Source of the DNA: Gottfriedia luciferensis
Lineage (GTDB): Bacteria > Bacillota > Bacilli > Bacillales > Bacillaceae_G
DNA length: 64,000 nt
NCBI RefSeq assembly: GCF_001712755.1
Contig: NZ_MDKC01000032.1
Coordinates: 186,001 to 250,000 of the forward strand
Direction of reading: 5' to 3'
The notes below the pieces were generated by a model. It was not told where the DNA came from. It did not search any database and saw only the letters and a list, made by a program, of their open reading frames with translations. The translations under genes were made by a program, and so were the position numbers. This document shows, in pieces, positions 8,254-18,542 of this stretch; positions within the stretch are counted from its first letter, which is position 1; every line of letters starts with the position of its first letter.

Positions 8254-9411
8254 TTGATTCCATTTTTACAACATAACCCAACTAAATTATGGTTTGGGAA
8301 AAATCAAATTGAACAATTAGCAAATGAAGTACAAAATTATAATCGTATCCTGATCGTTTATGGTGGCGGCAGTATTAAAAAAAATGGCGTATATGATGAC
8401 GTAATGAACCAATTAAGTGATAAAACGATTTTTGAACTTTCTGGAGTTGAACCAAATCCGAGACTAACAACGGTGAATAAAGGTATTCAAATCTGTAGGG
8501 ATGAAAAAATTGATTTTATTTTAGCTGTAGGCGGCGGCAGTGTAATCGACTGTGTTAAAGCTATTGCAATTGGCGTTCCATATGAAGGAGATGTGTGGGA
8601 TGTTATTACAAGAAAATCTAGGCCGACAAGTGCAACTCCTTTTGGTACTGTTTTAACATTAGCTGCAACCGGTTCAGAAATGAACTGCACATCAGTTATA
8701 TCAAATATGGCAGTAAATGAAAAAAGAGGATGGAGTAACCCACTCGTTTTTCCTAAATTTTCAATTTTAGACCCTTCTTATACATTCTCGGTACCACTAG
8801 ATCAAACAATTTACGGAATTGTTGACATTATGTCACATGCATTAGAGCAATATTTCCACCGTGTTAGCAATACACCTATGATTGATCGCTTTATCGAAAG
8901 TTTATTAATTACTGTAATCGAAGCTGGTGGAAAACTTGTTAAGGATTTAGAAAACTATGAATTACGCGAAACAATTATGTATGCTGGAACAACAGCCTTT
9001 AATGATACGTTATTAAATGGTACAGATGGTGGCGACTGGGCATCACATCAAATTGAACATGCGGTATCTGCCATTTACGATATTCCACATGGCGGTGGGT
9101 TAGCGATCATATTCCCTAACTGGCTAAGTCACTGTTTAGACTATGATCCAAGCAGAATTAAAATGCTAGCAACAAATGTTTTTGGAATTTCTGAAGAAGG
9201 AAAAACAACGAAGCAAGTTGCAGAAGAAGGGATCCAAGCACTAAGAAGTTTTTGGAACTCAATCGGTGCACCAAACCGTTTAGCAGATTATCAAATTGAC
9301 GACTCACGTTTAGACGAATTAGTAGAAAAATCATTTGTAAAACCAGTAGTTGGTGGTTATAAAATTTTGGATAAAGAAAGTGCGAGAGATATTTTAGTTC
9401 GTTCTCTTTGA
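8254..9411 (+). CDS. Iron-containing alcohol dehydrogenase (YugJ/BdhA type)
   Basis: A 385-residue group III alcohol dehydrogenase. It starts at TTG 8254, 7 bases after AAGGAG. The NAD(P) fold shows [14 protein letters not shown] and [15 protein letters not shown]. The metal site residues fall in [13 protein letters not shown] (Asp and His) and in [21 protein letters not shown] (two His). It closely resembles NADH-dependent butanol dehydrogenase-like proteins of Bacillus (YugJ/YugK). It is probably co-transcribed with the preceding flavodoxin-fold gene and would reduce aldehydes to alcohols. A terminator follows at once. Confidence 0.87.
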   Translation: MIPFLQHNPTKLWFGKNQIEQLANEVQNYNRILIVYGGGSIKKNGVYDDVMNQLSDKTIFELSGVEPNPRLTTVNKGIQICRDEKIDFILAVGGGSVIDCVKAIAIGVPYEGDVWDVITRKSRPTSATPFGTVLTLAATGSEMNCTSVISNMAVNEKRGWSNPLVFPKFSILDPSYTFSVPLDQTIYGIVDIMSHALEQYFHRVSNTPMIDRFIESLLITVIEAGGKLVKDLENYELRETIMYAGTTAFNDTLLNGTDGGDWASHQIEHAVSAIYDIPHGGGLAIIFPNWLSHCLDYDPSRIKMLATNVFGISEEGKTTKQVAEEGIQALRSFWNSIGAPNRLADYQIDDSRLDELVEKSFVKPVVGGYKILDKESARDILVRSL

Positions 9412-9417
9412 TGTTGG

Positions 9418-9449
9418 AAAGAACCTTGCATTAAGCTAGGTTCTTTTTT
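9418..9449 (+). terminator. Terminator after alcohol dehydrogenase
   Basis: Hairpin AAAGAACCT...AGGTTCTTT with a run of T at its plus-strand 3' end, 6 bases after the stop. Confidence 0.8.
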
Positions 9450-9552
9450 CTGTATGTATGAATTGCTCTGAACCATCACCCTTTCGGATCGATTATTGAG
9501 TTTTTTGATTAATATCTGCTGTTTGTATATTTTTTGGGGGATAATTGTTGGC

Positions 9553-9735
9553 TTATTTGCAGTTATATTGGTTTTATTTGTTGTTTTGCTTATTTTATTT
9601 GCTGTTTTACTAATTTTAATTGCTTTTTCATCATTTTTATTTGCAGATTCATTGATTTTAATTGCGATTTCACTTATTTTATTTGAAGTTCAAATTTATT
9701 TGCAGTTTCACAGACTTTATTTGTACCTATCCTTG
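9553..9735. repeat. Degenerate 21-bp tandem repeat array (about 7-8 units)
   Basis: Units such as TTATTTGCTGTTTTACTAATT, TTATTTGCAGATTCATTGATT and TTAATTGCGATTTCACTTATT follow one another at 21-bp spacing. On the minus strand the shared motif is GCAAATAAAA or GCAATTAAAA. Because 21 is a multiple of 3, the plus strand carries an apparent 91-residue ORF (9496-9771) with seven-residue repeats (LFAVLLI, LFADSLI, LIAISLI). It starts only at TTG without a ribosome binding site, so I treat it as a by-product. A related decayed array occurs at about 22018-22105. Confidence 0.7.
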
Positions 9736-9795
9736 ATTTTAACGTCGAAAATCTATCTACTGCTTACCTAAATTTAATGGCATTTTTTCTAATTA

Positions 9796-9828
9796 AAAAA
9801 CAAAAAAAAGAACCCAATAAAAGGTTCT
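9796..9828 (-). terminator. Terminator of the psuK-like gene
   Basis: Hairpin AGAACC-CAATAAAA-GGTTCT just past the stop of the kinase gene, preceded on the plus strand by a long A run that forms the U-tract of the minus transcript. Confidence 0.75.
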
Positions 9829-9831
9829 CAA

Positions 9832-10785
9832 TTAAAATTGCATTTCAATCCAATTAAGTTCATTAATATGGTGATCTACCACGTTACAACACATATTCGG
9901 GTTAATCGTATCGACATGTGAAATTGTAATAGATGACATCGAAACCGAATATTTAACTGTATCAACAATGCTCATATTATTCATATAGCCATATCCGATC
10001 CCAGCAACTAAAGCATCTCCCGCTCCTGTTACATTAACGACTGAAACGCCATCGGCTTGGATAATACCTTCTTCTATTCCATCATTATAATAAATTCCTT
10101 CTGCATCTAAACTAATAAAAACATTTGTTACACCTAATTCTCTAAAATATCTGCCAGCTCTTCGAACATCTTCCACAGAAGTAATTTCAAATCCACACAA
10201 TACTTCAGCTTCATGTCGATTTGGTTTAATCGTATGAAAATATTGAATATAATCTTTTATTTTTGAAGCTTTTGACGCAGAAACTGGATCTAAAATAAAT
10301 TTTGTTTCATTATGGAAATTTGTTAATAAATAAGCTAAAATACTTGGATTGTCCGCGTCAACCACCATATATTCAGCATTTCGAATAACTTCTGCTTTGG
10401 AGTCTATAAACTCCTCTGTAAAATTGTTTGTGATATCTAAATCTACTACCGCAGAGACCATTTCTCCGCTTTCATTTAAAATGGCTAAATATGTTGGAGT
10501 AGATTCTCCTTTAATAATTAATGTGTCTTCCATATCTATGTTCATATTTTTTGCGTGATTTAACATATTGATTCCATTGATATCATCACCAATGACTGAA
10601 ATAAACTTTGTATTTAAGTTGATCTTTGCCATATTTTCTGCAATATTACGGCAAACACCACCAAACGATACTTTTACACTGCCTGGATTTGAATCATATG
10701 GACGATAATTTTTTTTCGTAAATCCGATAATATCACATATCGAAACACCAAATACTAAAATATATGGATCATAAGGAATTGTCAT
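9832..10785 (-). CDS. psuK: PfkB-family sugar kinase, pseudouridine kinase-like
   Basis: A 317-residue ribokinase-fold protein. The N-terminal block SNPGSVKVSFGGVCRNIAEN and the middle block FHTIKPNRHEAEVLCG closely follow pseudouridine kinase PsuK as I remember it from E. coli (SNPGKIKFTPGGVGRNIAQN; LHTLKPNRLEAETLSG). VNVTGAGDALVAGI holds the catalytic Asp and anion hole of PfkB kinases. PsuK phosphorylates pseudouridine for cleavage by the glycosidase PsuG. No psuG lies beside it, which is unusual, so another nucleoside or sugar substrate remains possible. It appears monocistronic. Confidence 0.72.
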   Translation of the reverse strand: MTIPYDPYILVFGVSICDIIGFTKKNYRPYDSNPGSVKVSFGGVCRNIAENMAKINLNTKFISVIGDDINGINMLNHAKNMNIDMEDTLIIKGESTPTYLAILNESGEMVSAVVDLDITNNFTEEFIDSKAEVIRNAEYMVVDADNPSILAYLLTNFHNETKFILDPVSASKASKIKDYIQYFHTIKPNRHEAEVLCGFEITSVEDVRRAGRYFRELGVTNVFISLDAEGIYYNDGIEEGIIQADGVSVVNVTGAGDALVAGIGYGYMNNMSIVDTVKYSVSMSSITISHVDTINPNMCCNVVDHHINELNWIEMQF

Positions 10786-10914
10786 TTTGTCAGTCCTTTC
10801 ACTTTAAACTGAAAGAAAAATAAATTGTTTTGATTCACTAATTATACCAATATAATATATTCTTTATAAAGTATTTTTTTGAACTTATTTTCATAATTAA
10901 TTTCTTTTTTATTA

Positions 10915-10943
10915 TTGACTAAAATTATTTTTAAGTATAATAT
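10915..10943 (+). promoter_or_regulatory. Sigma-A promoter of queT
   Basis: TTGACT at 10915-10920 with TATAAT at 10936-10941 (spacing 15), or TAATAT at 10938-10943 (spacing 17). It lies just upstream of the preQ1 riboswitch. Confidence 0.55.
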
Positions 10944-10973
10944 TTATTCTTACGTTTAAAAAATATGTTTTTT

Positions 10974-11010
10974 ACGTGGTTCGAAAACCTCCCACGAAAA
11001 AAAACTAAGG
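10974..11010 (+). promoter_or_regulatory. preQ1-I riboswitch
   Basis: A compact 37-base structure: 5' strand ACGTGG, loop with TTCGAAAACCTC, 3' strand CCACG, then an A-rich stretch and the tail CTAAGG. This matches the class I preQ1 aptamer plan: a short P1 hairpin with a TTC loop start, then an A-rich tail ending AACTAAGG that pairs back into the loop. The tail is the Shine-Dalgarno sequence of queT (AAGGAG at 11007-11012), so ligand binding should hide it and shut translation. Confidence 0.8.
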
Positions 11011-11019
11011 AGTAACAAA

Positions 11020-11505
11020 ATGAAGTTAAAGACAATTACTGTTAATGGAGTATTTGCTGCACTTTATATTGCAGTTACGTACTTTATTCAACCATTCGGG
11101 TTTACGAATGTACAGTTTCGTGTATCCGAAATTTTTAACCACTTAGTCGTATTTAATAAAAAGTACATATATGGAGTAGTTTTAGGAGTTATATTAGCTA
11201 ATTTTTTCTTTTCTCCAATAATGGCATATGATTTAGTCTTTGGTGTTGGCCAATCGATTATTTCGTTATTAATTACAATTGCCACGTCAAAATTTATAAA
11301 AGGTATTATACCGAGAATGATTGTTAACACGGTTGTCTTTACGATTACTATGTTCTTAATCGCAATCGAATTAAAACTAGCATTTCATTTACCTTTCCCA
11401 ATAACTTATTTAACTACAGCCATTGGTGAATTTGTAGTGATGGTTGTTGGTATACCGATAATGTACTATTTAAATAAACGAGTAAAATTCGAACATCTAG
11501 TTTAA
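11020..11505 (+). CDS. queT: QueT-family queuosine precursor transporter
   Basis: A 161-residue membrane protein of the QueT family (ECF-type substrate-specific component) with about five hydrophobic helices. The family pattern VQFRVSEIFNHLVVFNKKY after helix 1 is clear, followed by GVVLGVILANFFF and the glycine-rich SPIMAYDLVFGVGQS loop. QueT proteins import preQ1 or related queuine precursors for tRNA queuosine. The preQ1 riboswitch immediately before the gene independently supports this. The shared ECF energising module (EcfA/EcfT) would be encoded elsewhere. Confidence 0.9.
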   Translation: MKLKTITVNGVFAALYIAVTYFIQPFGFTNVQFRVSEIFNHLVVFNKKYIYGVVLGVILANFFFSPIMAYDLVFGVGQSIISLLITIATSKFIKGIIPRMIVNTVVFTITMFLIAIELKLAFHLPFPITYLTTAIGEFVVMVVGIPIMYYLNKRVKFEHLV

Positions 11506-11507
11506 GT

Positions 11508-11545
11508 AAAAAGAGTTGTTTCTCTAAATAGAAACAACTCTTTTT
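11508..11545. terminator. Bidirectional terminator between queT and the VOC gene
   Basis: Near-perfect hairpin with arms AAAAAGAGTTGTTTC and GAAACAACTCTTTTT between two convergent genes. Confidence 0.85.
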
Positions 11546-11553
11546 ATTATGTA

Positions 11554-11931
11554 TTATTTGTCTTCTCTTAATAAATAATCATTACCATCTTGATCATAAA
11601 AATTAAACATTGAACCGTATGGCATTTTCATCAGGTCATCAACTTTTACGCCATTTTGTTTCATTTTTTCATAAGCAGACTCAATATCCGTTGTGCTAAA
11701 AAGTACAGATGGATGAGCTATTTTTTCTGGTTTAAATTGTTCCATCGAAGGTTTAGAGTAAAGAACTAAAGTAGTAAATTCACTTTCGCTTGGACCTACT
11801 TCAATCCATTTAGCGTCTGGTCCCATTGGCATTTCTAATTTTAGTACAAACCCCATTTTATTAATCCAAAAATCTTTTGCTTGCTCTTGATCTTCTACAT
11901 AAACAGTAACTTTACCGATTTTATTAATCAT
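11554..11931 (-). CDS. VOC-superfamily (glyoxalase-like) protein
   Basis: A 125-residue single VOC domain. The start at 11931 (MINKIGKVTVYVEDQEQAKDF) is chosen because GAGGAG lies 8 bases before it; an upstream in-frame start at 11967 has no such site. The beta-alpha-beta-beta-beta units and the late motif PYGSMFNFYDQDGNDYLL (metal or substrate Glu/Asp region) are typical. These small proteins include fosfomycin/bleomycin-resistance-like and methylmalonyl-epimerase-like forms. No specific function can be assigned. Confidence 0.75.
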   Translation of the reverse strand: MINKIGKVTVYVEDQEQAKDFWINKMGFVLKLEMPMGPDAKWIEVGPSESEFTTLVLYSKPSMEQFKPEKIAHPSVLFSTTDIESAYEKMKQNGVKVDDLMKMPYGSMFNFYDQDGNDYLLREDK

Positions 11932-12115
11932 ATAAAAATCTCCTCTACTGGTTAATTTTACTACCAATCTATTTTAGCAAACACAAATATGTAAAACAAA
12001 CCGATTAAGTATGAATTTTCACTTCGTGTATATGTCTTTTTTCCTGTAGAAGCATTTTTATAAAACAATACCATATACTTTTTTGAAAACAGTACTAAGT
12101 AAGGGGGAAGTAATC

Positions 12116-12781
12116 TTGCCTAATAACGTAATATGGAACGATGTTGATGAATATTTTGTAGAAAAACTAATTCCAAATGATCCTATATTAGAAAATGTAT
12201 TACTTGCAAATTATCAAGCCGGTTTACCTAGTATAGATGTGTCTCCTACTCAAGGTAAATTACTTTATCTATTAGCAAAAATTAAAGGCGCTAAAAACAT
12301 TTTAGAAATCGGTACTTTAGGTGGATATAGTAGTATTTGGTTAGCTCGTGCACTTCCTGAGGATGGCAAATTAACAACCTTAGAAATTAGCCATGAGCAT
12401 GCAAAAGTTGCCAAACAAAATATCATAGAAGCAAAATTGCAAGAAAAAGTCGAGATTATTATCGGAAAAGCGTTAGATACTTTACCAACGCTAAAAGAAT
12501 CAAAGCCTTTATTTGATTTCATATTTATCGATGCCGATAAACCAAATAATCCTCATTATTTAAAATGGGCATTAAAATTAGCAAGCTCTGGTGCATTAAT
12601 TATTGTCGATAATGTTGTTCGAAACGGAGAGGTAATTTATGAAACGAGTCAAGATGAAAGTGTTAAAGGTGTTCGTGAGCTTTTGGATCTAATCACTACA
12701 GACTCTCGAATTGACACTACCGCTATTCAGACTGTTGGATTAAAAGGATATGATGGTTTTGTGATTGGAGTTGTTAAATAA
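12116..12781 (+). CDS. SAM-dependent O-methyltransferase (YrrM/CCoAOMT-like)
   Basis: A 221-residue class I methyltransferase. The TTG at 12116 follows AAGGGGGAAG and fits the family length better than the TTG at 12083, which lacks a ribosome binding site. Motif I reads ILEIGTLGGYSSIWLARALP; FDFIFIDADKPNNPHYL is the metal-binding acidic motif, and GALIIVDNVVRNG follows. The family methylates catechols and, in tRNA-modifying relatives, 5-hydroxyuridine (TrmR/YrrM); which applies here is not clear. It is convergent with mutL. Confidence 0.8.
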   Translation: MPNNVIWNDVDEYFVEKLIPNDPILENVLLANYQAGLPSIDVSPTQGKLLYLLAKIKGAKNILEIGTLGGYSSIWLARALPEDGKLTTLEISHEHAKVAKQNIIEAKLQEKVEIIIGKALDTLPTLKESKPLFDFIFIDADKPNNPHYLKWALKLASSGALIIVDNVVRNGEVIYETSQDESVKGVRELLDLITTDSRIDTTAIQTVGLKGYDGFVIGVVK

Positions 12782-12797
12782 TTTATTAATTTTAAAA

Positions 12798-12846
12798 AAG
12801 GGGCGCCCATAGTTCAGTTAATCTGAATTATGAGACTGCCCTTTAA
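12798..12846. terminator. Shared terminator of O-methyltransferase and mutL
   Basis: Long imperfect hairpin (outer arms AAGGGGC and GCCCTTT, inner TTCAG/CTGAA) between convergent genes, with A- or T-rich flanks. Confidence 0.6.
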
Positions 12847-12864
12847 AAATTCAAACTTATTTTA

Positions 12865-14808
12865 TTACATTACTCGCTTAAACATTTTCTCAAGCTCATA
12901 CGAACTAAAATGGATAACGATTGGTCGACCGTGTGGACATGTAAATGGATTGCTTGATTTTCTCAACGATTCTAATAGATTAAAAATCTCATCGTTTGTT
13001 ATATATTGATTTGCTTTTATTGACGCTTTACAGCTCATCATGATGGCTTTTTCTTCACGCAGTTTTTTTATATTAATCGTTCCGCGTTTTAATAGTTCTT
13101 GAATCATTTCATCAATTAATGTATCCTCTTGTCCTTCTGGAAACCAATTTGGATGTTCACGAATGACATAACTATTCGATCCAAACTTCTCGATAAATAG
13201 CCCAACTTCTTGGAGTTCATCTTGGTATTGGTCTAATAAAATAGCTTGCTCTGGTGAAACATCAAATGTAATTGGAATTAATAAAGTTTGCAGTTCTGAT
13301 GCAACTTCCCCTATTTTTTCCTTAAAATATTCATAGTAAACACGTTCCTGTGCGGCATGTTGATCAATTAAATATAATCCTTTTTCATTTTGAGCAATAA
13401 TATACGTTCCGTGCATTTGGCCGATTGGATATAAAGGGGGTAGTTGGTCTATGTTTTGCTCATCATATACTTCTTCGTTCACAATGACTGTTTCTTCTAT
13501 ATTTGATTGGTCGTCTTCACTTACAAAATTTGAATATCCTACGTCTTTATTCAATTCATGTTTTTCAAAATAAAGACTTTCATAATCGGTTGGGGTTGAT
13601 GAATCAATTTGATTAATTGAATCGAATTCAGTTGAATCTTCTTCTTTTATTGTTTCATTCGTTTCATTGGAATAATTCGAATTAGTAGTAAAACGATCTT
13701 GAAGCGAGAATGGTAATTTCTTTTCTACATCTTCTTTTATAGAAGAATGTTCAAAGGAAAATGTAGATTGTTCACTAAATATTTTTTCCTTTGGAACTGT
13801 TGACTTTATTTCTGGAATTAGGGAACGACCTCTAAAAACTTTTTTTATACTTTCAGTAATTAATGTAAATAATTGATCCTCTTTACTAAAACGAACTTCT
13901 TGTTTTGTTGGATGTACATTTACATCGACTAATTGAGGGTCCATTTTAATAAATAACGAAACGATTGGAAAACGGCCAATTGGTAGCAAAGTATGATAAC
14001 CTTCACTAATTGATTTGTTTACACCATAGTGTTTTACATATCTTCCATTTACATATAGTGATATATAGTTTCTAGTTGCTCTTGTATATTCTGGCATAGA
14101 TAAATAGCCTTCAATTTGAAAGTCTAATGACTCGCCTTTAAAATGAACCATGTTTTTTGCAATTTGTAGTCCGTATAATGATGCAAGGATTTGTCTTGCG
14201 TCGCCATTTCCATTACTACGGAACATTAATTTATCATTATGTTTCAAATCAAAAGCGATTTGTGGATTAGCTAATGCTAATCGATAGACAACGTCTGTTA
14301 CATTACTTAATTCTGTTTGAACCGTTCTCATATATTTTAATCTAGCTGGTGTATTAAAAAATAAATTTGAAACTTCAATACTTGTACCTTTTGATTTAGC
14401 AATTTCTTTTTGGGATTGCAATACGCCACCTTTTAAAATGGTTTCAATTCCAGGTCCGTCTTCGGTTGATGTTTTTACTGTAACATAACTTACAGACGCA
14501 ATACTCGGTAATGCTTCACCTCGGAAACCTAATGTACGTATTCGAAATAAGTCATTTTCATCTTTTATTTTACTAGTTGCATGGCGCTCAAATGCAAGGA
14601 TACTATCTTCCTTTGTCATCCCTTCGCCATTATCACTTACAAAAATTCGTGAGAGTCCACCGTCGTTAATTTCGACTGTAATACGTGTACTAATTGCATC
14701 AATTGCATTCTCAAGTAATTCCTTAACAACTGATGCAGGACGTTCTACAACTTCACCTGCGGCTATTTGATTGGCTAAAATTTCATCTAACTTCTGTATT
14801 TTTGACAT
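12865..14808 (-). CDS. mutL: DNA mismatch repair endonuclease MutL
   Basis: A 647-residue protein. The N-terminal GHKL ATPase shows [36 protein letters not shown] and [14 protein letters not shown] variable acidic linker covers about residues 340-450. The C-terminal dimerisation/endonuclease domain has [14 protein letters not shown], the metal-binding motif of nicking MutL proteins, then [12 protein letters not shown] and [11 protein letters not shown]. It nicks the nascent strand after MutS finds a mismatch. It follows mutS by about 110 bases in the usual mutS-mutL order. Confidence 0.95.
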   Translation of the reverse strand: MSKIQKLDEILANQIAAGEVVERPASVVKELLENAIDAISTRITVEINDGGLSRIFVSDNGEGMTKEDSILAFERHATSKIKDENDLFRIRTLGFRGEALPSIASVSYVTVKTSTEDGPGIETILKGGVLQSQKEIAKSKGTSIEVSNLFFNTPARLKYMRTVQTELSNVTDVVYRLALANPQIAFDLKHNDKLMFRSNGNGDARQILASLYGLQIAKNMVHFKGESLDFQIEGYLSMPEYTRATRNYISLYVNGRYVKHYGVNKSISEGYHTLLPIGRFPIVSLFIKMDPQLVDVNVHPTKQEVRFSKEDQLFTLITESIKKVFRGRSLIPEIKSTVPKEKIFSEQSTFSFEHSSIKEDVEKKLPFSLQDRFTTNSNYSNETNETIKEEDSTEFDSINQIDSSTPTDYESLYFEKHELNKDVGYSNFVSEDDQSNIEETVIVNEEVYDEQNIDQLPPLYPIGQMHGTYIIAQNEKGLYLIDQHAAQERVYYEYFKEKIGEVASELQTLLIPITFDVSPEQAILLDQYQDELQEVGLFIEKFGSNSYVIREHPNWFPEGQEDTLIDEMIQELLKRGTINIKKLREEKAIMMSCKASIKANQYITNDEIFNLLESLRKSSNPFTCPHGRPIVIHFSSYELEKMFKRVM

Positions 14809-14896
14809 TAGTGAACCTCCTCTCTAAATAAATGCATTAATCAATAAAAAAAGGTATAGTACATTAAGCTATTATCATAATTTTAACTATTAATTA

Positions 14897-14922
14897 AAAG
14901 AAAGGCCATTTGGCCTTCTTTT
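14897..14922 (-). terminator. Hairpin at the end of mutS
   Basis: AAAAGAAAGGCC and GGCCTTCTTTT form a stem touching the mutS stop codon. It could partly end transcription before mutL, or act as a processing site. Confidence 0.5.
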
Positions 14923-17563
14923 ATTTTTTAACTTGCTTTTGAAGTTCATATAATAAATTAAATGCTTCCATAGGATTTAATTCTAGTATATTTATTCCTT
15001 TTAATTGATCAATGACAGGATGGTTTTTAACAACTTCTTTAACCACCGGTTGATGATCGTCAAATAAGCTTAACTGAGATTCAGCATCCTCTTTGTTGGT
15101 CGTTTGAACAATTTCTTTTTTCGGTACTTGAATAGTTACAATCTCTTTTTCTGTATTTTCAATTCCCTCTTTAACATAGGAATGACTATTTGATTCTAAA
15201 TCATTTAATAATTCTTTTGCCCGACTGATTACATCTTTTGGAAGGTTTGCTAATTCGGCAACGTGGATACCATAGCTTTGATCCGCTGCGCCTTCAAAGA
15301 TTTTATGAAGGAATAATACTTTTCCATCTTGCTCTTTTGCTGCAACGTGAATATTTTTCAAAAACTTAAGTTGATTAGCTAATACCGTCAATTCATGGTA
15401 GTGAGTAGAAAAAAGCGTTTTTGCTCCGATATGATCATGTATATATTCAATCATGGCTTGTGCTAAGGCCATTCCATCATATGTTGATGTTCCTCTACCA
15501 ATTTCATCAAATAAAATTAAACTTTTTTCAGTTGCATTTGTGATTGCATAATTAGCTTCTAACATTTCGACCATAAATGTACTCTGTCCAGAAATTAAAT
15601 CATCTGCTGCCCCAATTCTAGTAAATATTTGATCAAAAATAGGTAATTTCGCATATTCAGCAGGTACATAGCATCCAATTTGAGCCAATATACTTATTAG
15701 CGCAACTTGTTTCATATACGTACTTTTACCAGCCATGTTAGGTCCTGTAATTAAAAATTGATGAGTCTCAACATCGAAATTAGTATCATTCGGAATATAT
15801 TCGGAACCTAGTAGTACCTTTTCAACTACTGGATGTCTTCCATTCTTCACGATATATTCTCTTTCCTCCGTGAATGCAGGTCTAACATATCCATTTTTTT
15901 CACTTACTACAGAAAAACTTTGTAAAACGTCAATTTGACTAATTACTTGTCCTAATGTTTGAAGTCTAGATAAATATTGTTTTACTTGTTCTCGAATTGA
16001 AATAAATAACTCATATTCCAAGCCAATCATTTTTTCTTCAGCTTCAAGAATCATTGTTTCTTTTTCTTTTAGTTCTTCAGTAATAAAGCGTTCTGCATTC
16101 GCTAATGTTTGTTTACGTTCGTAACGACCTTCTGGTACTTGACTAATATTTGATCTAGTCACTTCGATAAAGTAGCCGAAGATTCGATTATAGCCAATTT
16201 TTAAGTTCTTAATCCCCGTAATTTCTCTTTCTCTTTGCTCTAATTCCATTAGCCAATTTTTACCGTTCTTACTAACGAATCGATATTCATCTAATGTTTT
16301 ATGAAAGCCATCTTTTATAATGTTTCCTTCTTTAATTGATAAAGGCGCATCTTCTAAAATTGCATTCTCTAAAAGCATTTGAAGCTCTTCACACGGATCG
16401 ATTTGATTAATTAATTCATCTATCGTTTCATGACTAATTGATTTTAAAGCATGAATAATTGAAGGTACCGTTTGAAGTGAACGTTTTAATTGTAATAAAT
16501 CTCTTGCATTTACATTACCAAATGAGACTTTCCCAGCTAAGCGCTCTAAATCATATACATCTTTTAATAATTCCTTCAGGTCTTCACGGATAAAATAATT
16601 TTCCATTAACAATTCTACAATCGTCAAACGATGTTCAATCTGTTTAGTACTTACTAGTGGACGTTGAATCCATTTTTTTAGTAAACGTCCACCCATCGCC
16701 GTTTTCGTTTCATCTAATAACCAATTTAAAGAACCTTGTTTGTTTTTTGAACGTTGTGTTTCAACTAATTCAAGATTTCTCATCGAATACATGTCCATGT
16801 TTAAAAAATCATGTTGATGAATAACGACTATTTCTTGAAGATGAGAAAGTGTTCGTTTTTGTGTTCTCGATAAATAATTTAATAATCTTGCGGCAGTAGT
16901 TTTTAAACTAGTTTGATCAATTGATTTTACAACATTTGTAAACTCATCTGATAAACGAACATTTTCCTCAAATGAAACGGTAATTGAAAAACTTTTTTCT
17001 AGTGTTTGAATCGCTTTAGATGAAAAATCTTCATTTACAACAACTTCTTTAGTACCAGTTGCTGCGATTTTTAAAACTGCTTCTTCAATTGAACCATTAA
17101 GTAATAAAACATTCCCCTCACCAGTCGTCAAATCAATCCAAGCTAAAGCATATAAACTTGGTGTTACTTCTGATAATGTTGAGATATAATGATTTTGCTT
17201 TTCATCAATCGATCTACCCTCCATTTGCGTCCCTGGAGTAATCAGTTGAACAACCTCTCTTCGAACTACTCCTTTTGCGACCGTTGGATCTTCGACTTGT
17301 TCACAAATAGCTACTTTATATCCTTTTTCAACTAATTGTTCTATATATCCAGCTGCAGAATGGAATGGTACTCCACACATTGGAATTCGTTCATCAGTTC
17401 CTCCTGCTCGACCGGTTAACGTAATCTCTAAAACTTGAGATGCCTTTATGGCATCCTCAAAAAACATTTCATAAAAATCACCAAGTCTAAAAAACAAAAA
17501 TGCATCTTGGTAATTTTTCTTTATATTTAAATATTGCTCAATCATTGGCGTATAAGTTGCCAT
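14921..17563 (-). CDS. mutS: DNA mismatch recognition protein MutS
   Basis: An 880-residue protein starting [15 protein letters not shown] at ATG 17563, preceded by GAGAGGA; the frame also allows a start at 17581, which is less likely. The mismatch-contact motif [11 protein letters not shown] (Phe-x-Glu wedge) is near residue 30. The Walker A is [14 protein letters not shown], with [15 protein letters not shown] and FSTHYHEL following. Near the C-terminus QLSLFDD fits the beta-clamp binding motif that tethers MutS to replication forks in Bacillus. It is full length and in order with cotE and ricA upstream, as in Bacillus genomes. Confidence 0.95.
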   Translation of the reverse strand: MATYTPMIEQYLNIKKNYQDAFLFFRLGDFYEMFFEDAIKASQVLEITLTGRAGGTDERIPMCGVPFHSAAGYIEQLVEKGYKVAICEQVEDPTVAKGVVRREVVQLITPGTQMEGRSIDEKQNHYISTLSEVTPSLYALAWIDLTTGEGNVLLLNGSIEEAVLKIAATGTKEVVVNEDFSSKAIQTLEKSFSITVSFEENVRLSDEFTNVVKSIDQTSLKTTAARLLNYLSRTQKRTLSHLQEIVVIHQHDFLNMDMYSMRNLELVETQRSKNKQGSLNWLLDETKTAMGGRLLKKWIQRPLVSTKQIEHRLTIVELLMENYFIREDLKELLKDVYDLERLAGKVSFGNVNARDLLQLKRSLQTVPSIIHALKSISHETIDELINQIDPCEELQMLLENAILEDAPLSIKEGNIIKDGFHKTLDEYRFVSKNGKNWLMELEQREREITGIKNLKIGYNRIFGYFIEVTRSNISQVPEGRYERKQTLANAERFITEELKEKETMILEAEEKMIGLEYELFISIREQVKQYLSRLQTLGQVISQIDVLQSFSVVSEKNGYVRPAFTEEREYIVKNGRHPVVEKVLLGSEYIPNDTNFDVETHQFLITGPNMAGKSTYMKQVALISILAQIGCYVPAEYAKLPIFDQIFTRIGAADDLISGQSTFMVEMLEANYAITNATEKSLILFDEIGRGTSTYDGMALAQAMIEYIHDHIGAKTLFSTHYHELTVLANQLKFLKNIHVAAKEQDGKVLFLHKIFEGAADQSYGIHVAELANLPKDVISRAKELLNDLESNSHSYVKEGIENTEKEIVTIQVPKKEIVQTTNKEDAESQLSLFDDHQPVVKEVVKNHPVIDQLKGINILELNPMEAFNLLYELQKQVKK

Positions 17564-17689
17564 TTCTATCCTCTCCATCAAAAAACATTCTTCGCATATT
17601 ATATCACATTTTACAAAAAGGCTTAGAAAGTTCGAAAGTTAAGAAAAAGAAAACTTTCGATTGATTGTAAGTTCAAAATGTTTATAAAA

Positions 17690-17720
17690 TAAAAAAGCTA
17701 GGAAGTATCACCTTCCTAGC
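17690..17720 (-). terminator. Terminator of cotE
   Basis: Hairpin GCTAGGAAG-TATCAC-CTTCCTAGC five bases after the cotE stop, with an A6 run giving the U-tract on the minus transcript. Confidence 0.85.
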
Positions 17721-17725
17721 CTAAC

Positions 17726-18271
17726 TTACTCTTCTTCGCCTTCTAAAACAAAATCTGGATCTAAATCTTCAAACTCATCATCTACATCAAAGAACTCGTC
17801 ATCGTCGTGTACACCATGTGGTGCAACAAGTACGACAATTTTCGTTTCACCTACAACTTCAACTAATACTTCTTTTTCTACAGTTACAATAAATCGATTT
17901 CCATTTGGAGAAATAATTGCATCTAAACAATTTGGATGTTTTAATGATCTAGCAATTACTTCACAATCTTCGCCAGTAAAGTTTTCATCTCTGTGTCTTA
18001 ACTTTACTACTTCAGTATACTTAACAGACTCAGGAACTACTTCTGTTTTCGTATTGTCACCATAGGAGTACCAAATATTAATATCATATTTACCAGATAC
18101 TTCTACTCCATCCTTACATTTTTTTGCATCATATACATGGTTAATAACCCAGCAGCCTAAAATACTTGATGGAGTATGATTTGGTGTGATTGTATGTGTG
18201 ACTTTGTTATATTTCTTGCCTCTTCCTACGACTGCCTTCGTTATAATCTCTCTATGTTCGCGTTCAGACAT
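17726..18271 (-). CDS. cotE: Outer spore coat morphogenetic protein CotE
   Basis: A 181-residue protein that assembles the outer coat around the forespore from the mother cell. The start [20 protein letters not shown], the segment [14 protein letters not shown], and the strongly acidic tail (from about residue 155, [16 protein letters not shown] then [11 protein letters not shown]) are hallmarks of CotE. The length equals the B. subtilis protein. AGGAGGG lies 8 bases before the ATG. Synteny ricA-cotE-mutS matches Bacillus. Candidate sporulation-type promoters lie upstream. Confidence 0.95.
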   Translation of the reverse strand: MSEREHREIITKAVVGRGKKYNKVTHTITPNHTPSSILGCWVINHVYDAKKCKDGVEVSGKYDINIWYSYGDNTKTEVVPESVKYTEVVKLRHRDENFTGEDCEVIARSLKHPNCLDAIISPNGNRFIVTVEKEVLVEVVGETKIVVLVAPHGVHDDDEFFDVDDEFEDLDPDFVLEGEEE

Positions 18272-18303
18272 AGGTGTGACCCTCCTCGTTCCATTTTCAT
18301 TTC

Positions 18304-18390
18304 ATTCTATGCGTGACATATGCGGAATGTGTTAATGACATGAAAATTCTTTTATACAAGTTAAAAAAACATGTGATGATAAATTGTATG
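18304..18390 (-). promoter_or_regulatory. Candidate mother-cell promoters of cotE
   Basis: On the minus strand CATACAAT (18383-18390) equals the sigma-E -10 consensus, though a matching -35 is not clear. CATAGAATG, near 18303-18311, with AC-rich sequence 17 bases upstream, resembles sigma-K (AC...CATAnnnTA). Known cotE genes have sigma-E and sigma-K promoters, so both are plausible. Confidence 0.4.
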
Positions 18391-18493
18391 ACGACAGCCT
18401 AATAAAGTTGACTCTAAATTGAAGAATTTAAAAAATAAACATAAAAATTATGATATTAAGGCTATTTAGTAATTACTTTATTAGCTTTATATA

Positions 18494-18541
18494 AAAAAAA
18501 GACTCAAGCAGCAAAATTATTTGCTTCCTTGAGTCTTTTTT
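18494..18541 (-). terminator. Terminator of ricA
   Basis: Stem AAAAAGACTCAAG with CTTGAGTCTTTTT around a 19-base loop just past the ricA stop. Confidence 0.85.
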
Positions 18542-18542
18542 A

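Noticed and set aside
9496-9771. A 91-residue hydrophobic ORF with seven-residue repeats
   Set aside because: It starts only at TTG without a ribosome binding site and arises from the 21-bp repeat; the minus strand shows a similar accidental pattern. Treated as noncoding repeat.
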